Notes under the pieces: model-generated | Databases searched by the model: none | What the model saw: the letters and a program-made list of their open reading frames with translations, nothing else | Told to the model about the DNA's origin: nothing | Program-made: the position numbers and the translations under genes | Source of the DNA: Bacteroidia bacterium | Lineage (GTDB): Bacteria > Bacteroidota > Bacteroidia > Chitinophagales > Saprospiraceae | Reading direction: 5' to 3' | Assembly (NCBI GenBank): GCA_030431945.1 | Contig: JAUIIF010000064.1 | Location: 1 to 12,771 of the forward strand | DNA length: 12,771 bases | Part shown: positions 1 to 7,132 of the stretch, piece after piece | Numbering within the stretch: the first letter of the stretch is position 1 | How the letters are laid out: every line of letters starts with the position of its first letter

Positions 1-2
1 CG

Positions 3-413
3 ACCTTCCACGTCTCCATCAGTCATACCGTAAATTATGCCGCCGCTATTGCCCACCCAAACCCCTGCGGAATTGACGTACAGAGGATAGTACCCAGTAT
101 CCGGAAAATGGCGCATAAGTTCGTCGGGCCCGGAGAACAATTACAAATTACGCCAGCGTTCGAGCTCCTGCAGCTTCACCTGATCTGGTCGGCAAAGGAA
201 GCCATGTACAAAGCCTTCGGCCGGCGTAAGCTCGACTTCAAAAAACATCTCTTCGTTGATTTTGGTCCCTTCACCGCTGCCACCAGCTCCGGAACGGCCT
301 ACCTGAAAAAAGACGCCGTCGAGATGCTTTTCGACCTCCGCTTTCAACTCTTTGACGACTTTGTCCTGGTAGGCTGCGTGGAACGCGTACCCCTGGTCGT
401 GCCCCCCGGGTAA
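3..413 (+). CDS. 4'-phosphopantetheinyl transferase superfamily protein (5'-truncated by window edge)
   Basis: This is the C-terminal part of a Sfp-like phosphopantetheinyl transferase. The family moves the phosphopantetheine arm of CoA onto a serine of carrier proteins in fatty acid, polyketide or peptide synthesis. The frame is open from base 3, so the true start lies outside the window. The visible residues include a VSISH segment, a GIDVQ motif (69-83) and WSAKEAMYKAFG (from 186), which match the family's SxSH, GIDVE and WxxKEAxxKA signatures. The Asp at 75-77 and the Glu of KEA at 198-200 are the expected magnesium ligands. The second acidic residue of GIDVE is Gln here (81-83). The frame ends at TAA 411-413, 64 bases before the helicase gene on the same strand, so co-transcription is possible. 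The family call is firm; the carrier substrate is unknown. Confidence 0.88.
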   Translation, partial: TFHVSISHTVNYAAAIAHPNPCGIDVQRIVPSIRKMAHKFVGPGEQLQITPAFELLQLHLIWSAKEAMYKAFGRRKLDFKKHLFVDFGPFTAATSSGTAYLKKDAVEMLFDLRFQLFDDFVLVGCVERVPLVVPPG

Positions 414-477
414 CTTTATTTTCGCTTACGTAACTTGTCCTGACGAATTAAGTACCCTTCACGCCCTTGACAACCTA

Positions 478-3400
478 ATGTTTCCCAACCTACCGATTTC
501 CCCACTTGACCGACAAAAAAAAGACCTACTGGTTTTAGCCAGGGAGGAGTTTTTATTGCTCACCCTGATTTTACTCAACGGGGAACAAAGTGACCCCTAT
601 GAATTGGAGCATATCCTGAAAATAGCGACCAAGAAGGCGCCCTCCATCGGGCATTGGAAAAGGGGCGTCGTGGAAGCCTTGCTCAAAAAGCTGGAGTCTA
701 AAGATTTCATCAGGACGCCGTACCGTAAAATCATTGTACGGCCGCAGTGGCGCCTGCCCCTGTTTTTCGCCGCCGACAACCTGCGCCGGGAAGAGCTGAC
801 AGCCCTCATCAACAGCGTGATTCGCATCAGGAATTTCCCGAATGACGGAAGCCAGGGACACCATTGGCACATTCGTTACGAAGACATCCAGACCCGCATC
901 CTCCACAAAATCTTACTGGACCAGGAGCGGGACTTTCAGCGACTCTTCGCTACCCTCAACAGTAACCGCCGCTACTACGAAACCTATCAGGCACAGGCCC
1001 TGGAAGAGATAGAGGGCCTTATTGCGACAATTGACCCGGAGTTCTGGCAGCGACGCTCCGCCTTTTTTCGTTGGTTACACTTCAACCAGCAGCAGTTCAA
1101 TTACGGGCAGTGGGATATGGATACCCCGGCCCGGCTGTTACCCATCCTTCAGCAACTCAGCGGGAACGAGGATTTTGAGGATTACGCAGAGGATACCAGA
1201 TCTATCGTTCTGCTGGGCTTTCACTTTTTTCAGGACTTTCCGGAGGCCCTCAGTTTTGACCCCGGCCTGCAGGGTATTGTACACCTCACCAAGGGGGAGC
1301 CAGCGGCGGCGGATCAGGCCTTCGCCAGTTTGCCGCCGGTCGAGGAGGAAGCCACTATAGTTGATGTCATCGTCCTGGCCAGGGCTTTTGGTGCCGGGCA
1401 GTTGACGCCGGCCCAGCTGCTTAAACGCTCCCAGCAATTCAGGGCCAGTGCTTATCCGGCGCTGATCAATTGTTTTCTGGCTTACGTGCGGGTCGTTACC
1501 GGAAAAACCGAGGAAGGGGAATTATTACTGGAACAGCAATTGAAAAAAGGGCTGGCTCATCCGCTGGAATGGATGGTCGGTCTGTGGTGTGTTGCCTGGG
1601 TAGGGTTTAAACCCCGGCAGGAAGTGCTGCAAAAGCTGTTCAAAGCCGTTGATGCCGGAGAGCTCACGCATATTCCCTGGGTCCATGCTGAAATCACCAA
1701 TGCCCTGCTTCAGATTTTTCCCCACCACCCGCACGCCGGCCAGTGGCAGGAGGTGGCGCGAACGCAGGTGCCGGGCAAGACCTTCCTGCTGAGTCTGTTG
1801 CCCGTTAAAGCCCCCTGGGAATATGCACTCCGGCAACTCCGGCAAACCGGGAAGAGCGCCACGGAAGTACTGACTGAAGCACCAGGCTACCGGACCATTT
1901 GGATCGTTGACTTCAGCAACGAACAAATTTTCTGCAAGGAGCAAAAAGCGGGCGTTCGTGGTTGGAGTAAAGGGCGAAAACTGAAGTGGCACGAGCTGAT
2001 CAAGCCGCAAAACCCCGCCTCGATGGACCCCGCTGATGCCCGGGCCACCTACGCCATGACGACGTTCGACGGACGGCGGCTTTCGGCTTCCATGGTGTAC
2101 AATGACGACAGCCTGCGGATTGACTTTGGCCGCATGCTGCACGAAATTGCCGATCATCCCCGGATTTACCTGGACGACAAAAAACGCATCCCCATCGAAC
2201 TGATCCGCTCGGAGCCCGAATTGCGCATCAGTGAAACGGCAAACGGACTGCTGCTTCAGTTCGACCCGCCGGTGGAAGCCGATGGATACGTCTGGCGTAA
2301 AGAAACCCCGACCCGCTACCGGGTCTACCACCTTACGGAACAACAGGGCAAAATTGCCTGGGCGGTGGGTACTGGTGTAGAAGTACCGGCCACCGAGCGG
2401 GAAACGGTGGAAAACCTGGTCGAGGAAATCCGCCCGACGGTAGCCGTGCAATCCACTTTCGACCTGATTAATGAAGATTTAGAGGAAATACCGGGAAGCA
2501 CGCGCCCCTGCGTTCATTTGCTACCCTTCGGAGATGGTTATCAGGTGGCGATATACGTAAAACCTGTTCCGGAGGAAGCCCTTTACTTCAAACCCGGAGA
2601 CGGCATGCCCCGCACCATCGTAGTCCTGGAAGATGGTCGCCATTTGTTGTTACGCAACCTACAGGAAGAAGAGAACGAAACTACTGCACTGCTGGCAGCC
2701 TGCCCCACCCTGCAGCGTATCGCCGGCAGCCACTTCGAATACGTAATTGAAGACACGCAGACGGCCCTGCGGATTCTACTCGAACTGCGGCAGCTGGTCA
2801 GCGACCAGCTGATTACCATCGAACACCCGAAGGGTGAAAAATTGAAAATTGTCGGCGAAGCAGGTTCGGACAGTCTGGCCATCCGCGTAGGAAAACAAAG
2901 GGACTGGTTTGAAGTAGACGGCCAGCTGACCGTCGATGAAGACCGGGTACTGAACCTGGAGCTGCTCCTGGAACAAATGCGGGAGCGGCAGGACAATCCG
3001 TTCATTGAGCTAAAAGAAGGCGAGTTCCTGGCCATCACGGATGAGCTCCGGGACCGGGTCCTGGAAATGGAAGGCCTGTTGCACCAGAAGGGTAAAAAAC
3101 TCCAGTTGCCTACCCTGGCCGCCCATGCCTTTAGCGAAGTAACCGCCCACCTCGAAGACCTCGAGGTGGACCTGGCCTGGACGGAGAGCCTCGAACGGAT
3201 AAAAGCGGCGGACAAGATCCGCCCGCGGGTTCCCAAGGATTTCCGGGCGGAGCTCCGGGACTACCAGAAAGAGGGCTTTCGCTGGCTGATGCGCCTGGCC
3301 GAATGGGGTGTCGGTGGCTGCCTGGCCGACGACATGGGGCTGGGCAAAACCGTGCAGGCACTGGCCATGCTGTGTGCCCGGGCGGAGCAAGGCCCGGCCC

Positions 3401-4617
3401 TGGTCATTGCCCCGGCCAGCGTCACCCGCAACTGGCAGGCGGAGACGGAGCGTTTTGCCCCGGGGCTGATTCCCGTGCTGATTGCCAGTCGGCAAGACAC
3501 TGCTCTTTTACCCCAACTCGGCACCGGCGACCTCGCCCTGGTCAGTTACGGCCTCCTATCCTTTATCGGCGAGGAGTTACAGGCCCTTGACTGGGCGACC
3601 ATTGTCCTCGACGAAGCCCAGGCCATCAAGAACACAGCAACCAAACGGGCTAAAATCGTACAGGGCCTCAGCGGAGATTTCAAGCTGGCAACCACGGGCA
3701 CCCCCATTGAAAATCACCTGGGGGAACTCTGGAGTCTTTTCCGCTTTCTGAACCCCGGACTCCTGAGCGGGAAAAACGCATTTAACGAAAAATTCAACCG
3801 CCCGATCGCCCGGGACGGCGACGAAGATCGCCGCCGCCAGCTCAAAAACCTGGTCAGGCCTTTTATCCTGCGCCGGCGAAAAGATCAGGTACTGACGGAG
3901 CTACCACCAAAAACAGAGATCCTCCTGCGGGTGGAACTGAGTGAGGAAGAACAAGCACTTTACGAAGCCCTCCGCCGCCAGGCACTAAAAGATATTGCTG
4001 CCGCCGACGAACAGCAAAAACGGTTCACCGTGCTGGCCCAGCTGACTAAGCTGCGGCAGGCCGCCTGTCATCCGCGCCTGGTGCGACCATCCTCCAGAAT
4101 CGGCAGTGCCAAACTGGAGTTAGTGGGCGAAACCTTGCTGGAAATCCTGGACAACGGCCACAAAGCCCTGATTTTCTCCCAGTTCGTCAAGCACCTCAAA
4201 ATTGTGGAAAACTGGGTAAAAGGCCAGGGCATTGCCTATCAGTACCTCGACGGCAGCACGCCGGGCAAAAAGCGGGAAATGGCCGTTAACGATTTTCAGG
4301 CGGGGGCAGGGGATGTCTTTCTAATCAGCCTGAAAGCCGGCGGGACCGGCCTTAACCTCACGGCCGCGGATTACGTCCTCCACCTTGACCCCTGGTGGAA
4401 TCCGGCCACGGAAGATCAGGCCAGTGACCGGGCCCACCGCATCGGCCAGCAACGGCCGGTCACGGTCTACCGGTTCGTCAGCCAGGGCACGATCGAAGAA
4501 CAAATCATCGCCCTGCACGCAGAAAAGCGGGACCTGGCGGATCAAATCCTGAGCGGAACGGGGAAAGCCGGAAAACTGGGCGTGGAAGAAATTCTGGCGC
4601 TGATCAAGGAGGAATAA
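478..4617 (+). CDS. SNF2-family DEAD/DEAH-box helicase/ATPase
   Basis: This is a 1379-residue Swi2/Snf2-type ATPase of the bacterial RapA/HepA-like kind. These are double-stranded DNA translocases that remodel protein-DNA complexes; the target here is unknown. The motor lies in the last third. Seen are the DYQKEG motif (Q930), Walker A DDMGLGKT (951-958, K957), Walker B DEAQ (1045-1048), motif III TTGTP (1072-1076), ALIFSQF (1230-1236), the SLKAGGTGLNL motif V (1284-1294) and DRAHRIGQ motif VI (1317-1324). All core motifs are intact. The first ~900 residues have no motif I recognise. I looked for a cysteine/histidine SWIM zinc finger, common in related Firmicutes proteins, and did not find one. 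ATG 478 is the only ATG/GTG/TTG in frame between the previous in-frame stop and the start of homology. The TAA at 4615-4617 shares a base with the next gene's ATG. Confidence 0.93.
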   Translation: MFPNLPISPLDRQKKDLLVLAREEFLLLTLILLNGEQSDPYELEHILKIATKKAPSIGHWKRGVVEALLKKLESKDFIRTPYRKIIVRPQWRLPLFFAADNLRREELTALINSVIRIRNFPNDGSQGHHWHIRYEDIQTRILHKILLDQERDFQRLFATLNSNRRYYETYQAQALEEIEGLIATIDPEFWQRRSAFFRWLHFNQQQFNYGQWDMDTPARLLPILQQLSGNEDFEDYAEDTRSIVLLGFHFFQDFPEALSFDPGLQGIVHLTKGEPAAADQAFASLPPVEEEATIVDVIVLARAFGAGQLTPAQLLKRSQQFRASAYPALINCFLAYVRVVTGKTEEGELLLEQQLKKGLAHPLEWMVGLWCVAWVGFKPRQEVLQKLFKAVDAGELTHIPWVHAEITNALLQIFPHHPHAGQWQEVARTQVPGKTFLLSLLPVKAPWEYALRQLRQTGKSATEVLTEAPGYRTIWIVDFSNEQIFCKEQKAGVRGWSKGRKLKWHELIKPQNPASMDPADARATYAMTTFDGRRLSASMVYNDDSLRIDFGRMLHEIADHPRIYLDDKKRIPIELIRSEPELRISETANGLLLQFDPPVEADGYVWRKETPTRYRVYHLTEQQGKIAWAVGTGVEVPATERETVENLVEEIRPTVAVQSTFDLINEDLEEIPGSTRPCVHLLPFGDGYQVAIYVKPVPEEALYFKPGDGMPRTIVVLEDGRHLLLRNLQEEENETTALLAACPTLQRIAGSHFEYVIEDTQTALRILLELRQLVSDQLITIEHPKGEKLKIVGEAGSDSLAIRVGKQRDWFEVDGQLTVDEDRVLNLELLLEQMRERQDNPFIELKEGEFLAITDELRDRVLEMEGLLHQKGKKLQLPTLAAHAFSEVTAHLEDLEVDLAWTESLERIKAADKIRPRVPKDFRAELRDYQKEGFRWLMRLAEWGVGGCLADDMGLGKTVQALAMLCARAEQGPALVIAPASVTRNWQAETERFAPGLIPVLIASRQDTALLPQLGTGDLALVSYGLLSFIGEELQALDWATIVLDEAQAIKNTATKRAKIVQGLSGDFKLATTGTPIENHLGELWSLFRFLNPGLLSGKNAFNEKFNRPIARDGDEDRRRQLKNLVRPFILRRRKDQVLTELPPKTEILLRVELSEEEQALYEALRRQALKDIAAADEQQKRFTVLAQLTKLRQAACHPRLVRPSSRIGSAKLELVGETLLEILDNGHKALIFSQFVKHLKIVENWVKGQGIAYQYLDGSTPGKKREMAVNDFQAGAGDVFLISLKAGGTGLNLTAADYVLHLDPWWNPATEDQASDRAHRIGQQRPVTVYRFVSQGTIEEQIIALHAEKRDLADQILSGTGKAGKLGVEEILALIKEE
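4606..4612 (+). promoter_or_regulatory. Shine-Dalgarno-like AAGGAGG before the IF-1-like start
   Basis: AAGGAGG ends four bases before the ATG at 4617. It lies within the last codons of the helicase (Lys-Glu-Glu-stop). Bacteroidota generally rely little on Shine-Dalgarno pairing, so this may simply be a by-product of those codons. If functional it would support re-initiation at the overlapping TAATG. Confidence 0.4.
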
Positions 4618-4838
4618 TGTCCTTTCTCTTACGCCGGGCAGTGGTTACTGAATTAATTGACGATTATTCCTGCTACGTCGAAGTGACGGGGTACGGGCGG
4701 ATGCTTGCCAGTCGTTCTGCGAAAATCAAGCGGGCAGTACCAGTATTGGCCATTGGCCTGGTCGTAGCGGTTCAGTTCAGCCCCGTGGATAAGACGCGCT
4801 GCCGGATCACGTACCATACCCCTCCGGCTTCAGGGTAG
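4617..4838 (+). CDS. Small IF-1-like (S1/OB-fold) protein
   Basis: The gene encodes 73 residues. From about residue 7 to 66 they align without a gap to E. coli IF-1 as I recall its sequence. Roughly 14 of 60 positions are identical, and they cluster at the C-terminal strands: here VQFSPVDKTRCRITYH, in IF-1 VELTPYDLSKGRIVFR. IF-1 is a single OB-fold protein that binds the 30S A site. This copy is divergent and lies outside a ribosomal-protein operon, so I infer a paralogue or an OB-fold nucleic-acid-binding protein rather than the housekeeping infA. Its ATG overlaps the helicase stop (TAATG), suggesting translational coupling, and AAGGAGG lies at 4606-4612. It could instead be a chance frame, but its length, coupling and alignment argue against that. 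It converges on the carbonic anhydrase gene 23 bases away. Confidence 0.68.
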   Translation: MSFLLRRAVVTELIDDYSCYVEVTGYGRMLASRSAKIKRAVPVLAIGLVVAVQFSPVDKTRCRITYHTPPASG

Positions 4839-4861
4839 CCACCAGCCTGCAGCCCGCCTCT

Positions 4862-5374
4862 TTACTTAAACCACCCCGCGTACTTTAAGTACGCCCCCGC
4901 AATCCGCTCAATCGTATCGGCCCGTTGGGCCGGATCCAGGTCTTTGATCTTCTTAGCGGGAATTCCGGCATAGACTGAGTTGGCCGTGCAGCGCATGCCC
5001 GCCGGTACTACCGCACCTGCCCCGATGATCACGTTTGATTCCACTACGGCATCGTCCATAACGATGGCCCCCATGCCAATCAATACCGAGTCATGGATTG
5101 TGCAGCCGTGGACGATAGCCCGGTGACCGATGCTGACGTCATGGCCGATGGTCGTCGCCGCCCGTTCGTACGTACCGTGAATAACGGCTCCATCCTGGAT
5201 ATTTACCCGATCACCGCAGGTGATCGCATTCACATCACCACGTACCACGGCGGTGTACCAGACGGAACAATCATCCCCCATAACTACTTCACCGATGAGC
5301 GTGGCATTTTCGGCCAAAAAGCAGTTTTTGCCGTAGGAAGGCGTAAAACCACGAACGGGTACAATGAGTGGCAT
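4862..5374 (-). CDS. Gamma-carbonic anhydrase family protein (left-handed beta-helix)
   Basis: This 170-residue hexapeptide-repeat protein belongs to the gamma carbonic anhydrase/YrdA group. These are cytosolic trimers built on a left-handed beta-helix, with metal bound between subunits by three histidines. The candidate ligands are all present: His66 (in VIHGTYE), His84 and His89 (in SIGHRAIVHGC). Hexapeptide turns run from about residue 15 to 140, ending in the family's YAGIPAKKIKDL and a C-terminal helix. Many members show weak or no carbonic anhydrase activity, so the reaction is not certain. The start MPLIVPVRGF is chosen because it fits the family. The frame stays open 72 codons upstream, but that part is low-complexity, unlike the family and overlaps the reductase gene. 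The upstream gene, 100 bases away on the same strand, is the aldo/keto reductase, and I see no promoter between them. Confidence 0.92.
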   Translation of the reverse strand: MPLIVPVRGFTPSYGKNCFLAENATLIGEVVMGDDCSVWYTAVVRGDVNAITCGDRVNIQDGAVIHGTYERAATTIGHDVSIGHRAIVHGCTIHDSVLIGMGAIVMDDAVVESNVIIGAGAVVPAGMRCTANSVYAGIPAKKIKDLDPAQRADTIERIAGAYLKYAGWFK

Positions 5375-5474
5375 GTGCAGATTTTCAGGGTGATTTTCTG
5401 ATGTTGATTTCAGCGCGACCGGGCGTTTCTTCCCTTCAGGTCTGCCTCCGTGGTTGATGAGCAAGACCGGTCCA

Positions 5475-6392
5475 TCAGGCCACCTCGTGCCCCACGGCGG
5501 CTTCCAGAATGATGAACCAGTCCTGGGTTTCCATTTCCAGCTCCAGGGCAAGTCGGGTATTGTCCAGACGGTTCGTTTTAGTGGTGCCAACCACGGGTAT
5601 GGGCTGTACCGGGTGCTTGAGTAACCAGGCCAGGAGGATAACGTCTTCGCCTACGTCCCCGTACTTTTTGGCCATCGTTTTCACCACGTCCCGGAGGCGG
5701 AGCACACTGGTCCCTTCACTTTTAAAGTACTTAGCACCACCCAGTGGGCTCCAGATCATTGGCCGGATCTTGGCACGTAATAATTGATCGAAGGTTCCGT
5801 CGTAAAAACAATCGGTATGCAGGGGGTGGCACTCCACCTGGTTCGTCACCAGCTCTACGGAATCCTGTAAGAGGCTGAACTGACTGGGCGTGAAATTACT
5901 GACCCCAAAGGCGCGGGCCTTGCCGGCTTTTTCCAGGCGGCTGAACGCCTCCGCAATTTCGTCCGGGTGCATGAGTGGGCTGGGCCGGTGGACCAGCAGC
6001 AGGTCAATGTAATCTGTCCTCAGGTTAACGAGACTTCGTTCTGCACAGGCGACGATGTAGTCGGCACTCAGCTCATAGCTATGTACCCGAATGTCCGGGC
6101 GGCGGTGCGTTTCCAGCAGTATCCCACACTTCGTCACCAGTTCGATTTGGGCGCGGACGCTGGTGCCAAGTTGGGCTAATGCTTCGCCAAAAGCAGCCTC
6201 CGTAGAGTAGTGGCCGTAGATGTCTGCATGATCGAAGGTGGTAATGCCAAGGTCGAGGCAATGGCCGATAAGATTAGCCATCTGCTCCGTAGAATAATCA
6301 ACCCCCCACTCTCCCCAGGTCATTACGCCGGCGACAATGCGTGAAAGGCTGGGTCCGTCCGGCGTAAGCTGTACTTTATCAATCGTTTTCAT
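5475..6392 (-). CDS. Aldo/keto reductase, YdhF-like
   Basis: This 305-residue NAD(P)H-dependent oxidoreductase has the (beta/alpha)8 barrel of the aldo/keto reductase superfamily and reduces carbonyls to alcohols in the cytosol; its substrate is unknown. The catalytic tetrad is complete: Asp54 and Tyr59 (in FDHADIYG), Lys88 (TKCG) and His135 (LVHRP). The segments GVSNFTPSQFSLLQ, TNQVE and PVVGTTK match the E. coli YdhF subfamily closely, and the length is close to YdhF. ATG at 6392-6390 is chosen. A TTG three codons further upstream is also in frame but would only add Met-Pro-Pro. On the minus strand, TACCTTG just before the start resembles a -7 box lacking one T, which would give almost no leader. 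The carbonic anhydrase-like gene follows in the same direction. Confidence 0.93.
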   Translation of the reverse strand: MKTIDKVQLTPDGPSLSRIVAGVMTWGEWGVDYSTEQMANLIGHCLDLGITTFDHADIYGHYSTEAAFGEALAQLGTSVRAQIELVTKCGILLETHRRPDIRVHSYELSADYIVACAERSLVNLRTDYIDLLLVHRPSPLMHPDEIAEAFSRLEKAGKARAFGVSNFTPSQFSLLQDSVELVTNQVECHPLHTDCFYDGTFDQLLRAKIRPMIWSPLGGAKYFKSEGTSVLRLRDVVKTMAKKYGDVGEDVILLAWLLKHPVQPIPVVGTTKTNRLDNTRLALELEMETQDWFIILEAAVGHEVA

Positions 6393-6420
6393 AGGAGGCA
6401 AGGTAGTTCCCGTACGTGAA

Positions 6421-6441
6421 TCCGGCGCTAAAATTGCCGGA
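6421..6441. repeat. Small inverted repeat upstream of the reductase gene
   Basis: TCCGGC (6421-6426) and GCCGGA (6436-6441) are a perfect six-base inverted repeat around a nine-base AT-rich spacer. It lies 29 bases from the reductase start in the 254-base divergent region 6393-6646. It could be an operator or a leader hairpin. At six bases chance is possible. Confidence 0.3.
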
Positions 6442-6646
6442 CAAAAGGCGCTTTACGTTGGAGAATTCACTAAATACCTTTCGTGATCGGGTGCAGTTAT
6501 ACGATGCTGAGCACCTTGTACACCAATACAGATCGGTGATAATTTACGGCAATTAGGAATCGCTCCTTATTTTGGCCACCACAAATTACTGGAGTGCCTT
6601 TTGACTCCACCTACTTCTTTTACACCAGATTCCCTGCCTCAAGCAT

Positions 6647-7027
6647 ATGAAATACCTCCACTTTTTTGTTGCTGCGCTTTTCCTGCTTGCTGCCTATTGG
6701 CAACTTAACGATCCGGATTGGAACGAATGGGTCGCAGCCTACGGGATCGTTGCTTTTATCGCCATACGCTATTTCTTTGGCGGCCTCCGCCCCATCGTCC
6801 CCCTGTTACCCGGCCTGGTCATCTTTGGTTGGTGGACAACCTACATTCCGGATTTCGCCCAGTGGATCACTGACGGCATGCCCACCATCACCGGTTCAAT
6901 GAAAGCCGAATCGCCCCACGTAGAACTTACCCGGGAATTTTTCGGATTGCTTATCTGTTGGGGGACACTGGCGGGTTACGCCTGGGCAGCCTGGCGCACG
7001 GCGAAAAAAAAACGACGGGCCAGCTAA
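6647..7027 (+). CDS. TMEM220-like (transmembrane family 220) protein
   Basis: This 126-residue integral membrane protein is of unknown function. Four hydrophobic segments are visible at about residues 3-20, 28-46, 49-67 and 97-116, followed by a strongly basic tail (KKKRR). Features that recall the TMEM220 family are QLNDPD directly after the first helix (19-24) and the ESPHVELTREFFGLLI stretch entering the last helix. The protein should sit in the inner membrane. ATG 6647 opens directly onto the first membrane helix. A weak -7-like TTATTTTG lies at 6567-6574, which would give a leader of about 70 bases. A run of nine A at 7004-7012 lies inside the last codons, so errors or slippage there would change only the tail. 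The gene converges on the FG-GAP gene. Confidence 0.85.
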   Translation: MKYLHFFVAALFLLAAYWQLNDPDWNEWVAAYGIVAFIAIRYFFGGLRPIVPLLPGLVIFGWWTTYIPDFAQWITDGMPTITGSMKAESPHVELTREFFGLLICWGTLAGYAWAAWRTAKKKRRAS

Positions 7028-7132
7028 CTTAACGGTGAAGCAGGGCTTTGCAGATCAGGCGCCGCCAAGCTGGGTAAGTAGCGATAACCAGAATTGCCTT
7101 GCCAGCAGCTACTGTCTTTCCGGCCACGCCCC

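Noticed and set aside
1525..2451. A 308-codon open frame antisense to the helicase gene
   Set aside because: It is a shadow of the GC-rich helicase coding frame; the sense product has intact motifs and the antisense product resembles nothing.
4878..4894. Inverted repeat GCGTACTT/AAGTACGC at the 3' end of the carbonic anhydrase-like gene
   Set aside because: It arises from codons for Ala-Tyr-Leu-Lys-Tyr-Ala and leaves a one-base loop; no T-run follows, so it is a poor terminator.
5375..5590. A 72-codon N-terminal extension of the carbonic anhydrase-like gene
   Set aside because: It is Trp/Pro/Lys-rich, resembles no gamma carbonic anhydrase N-terminus and overlaps the end of the reductase gene in another frame. 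MPLIVPVRGF is the family-like start.
7004..7012. Run of nine A as a possible programmed frameshift site in the TMEM220-like gene
   Set aside because: It lies five codons before the stop in a Lys-rich tail, so slippage would change only the last residues.
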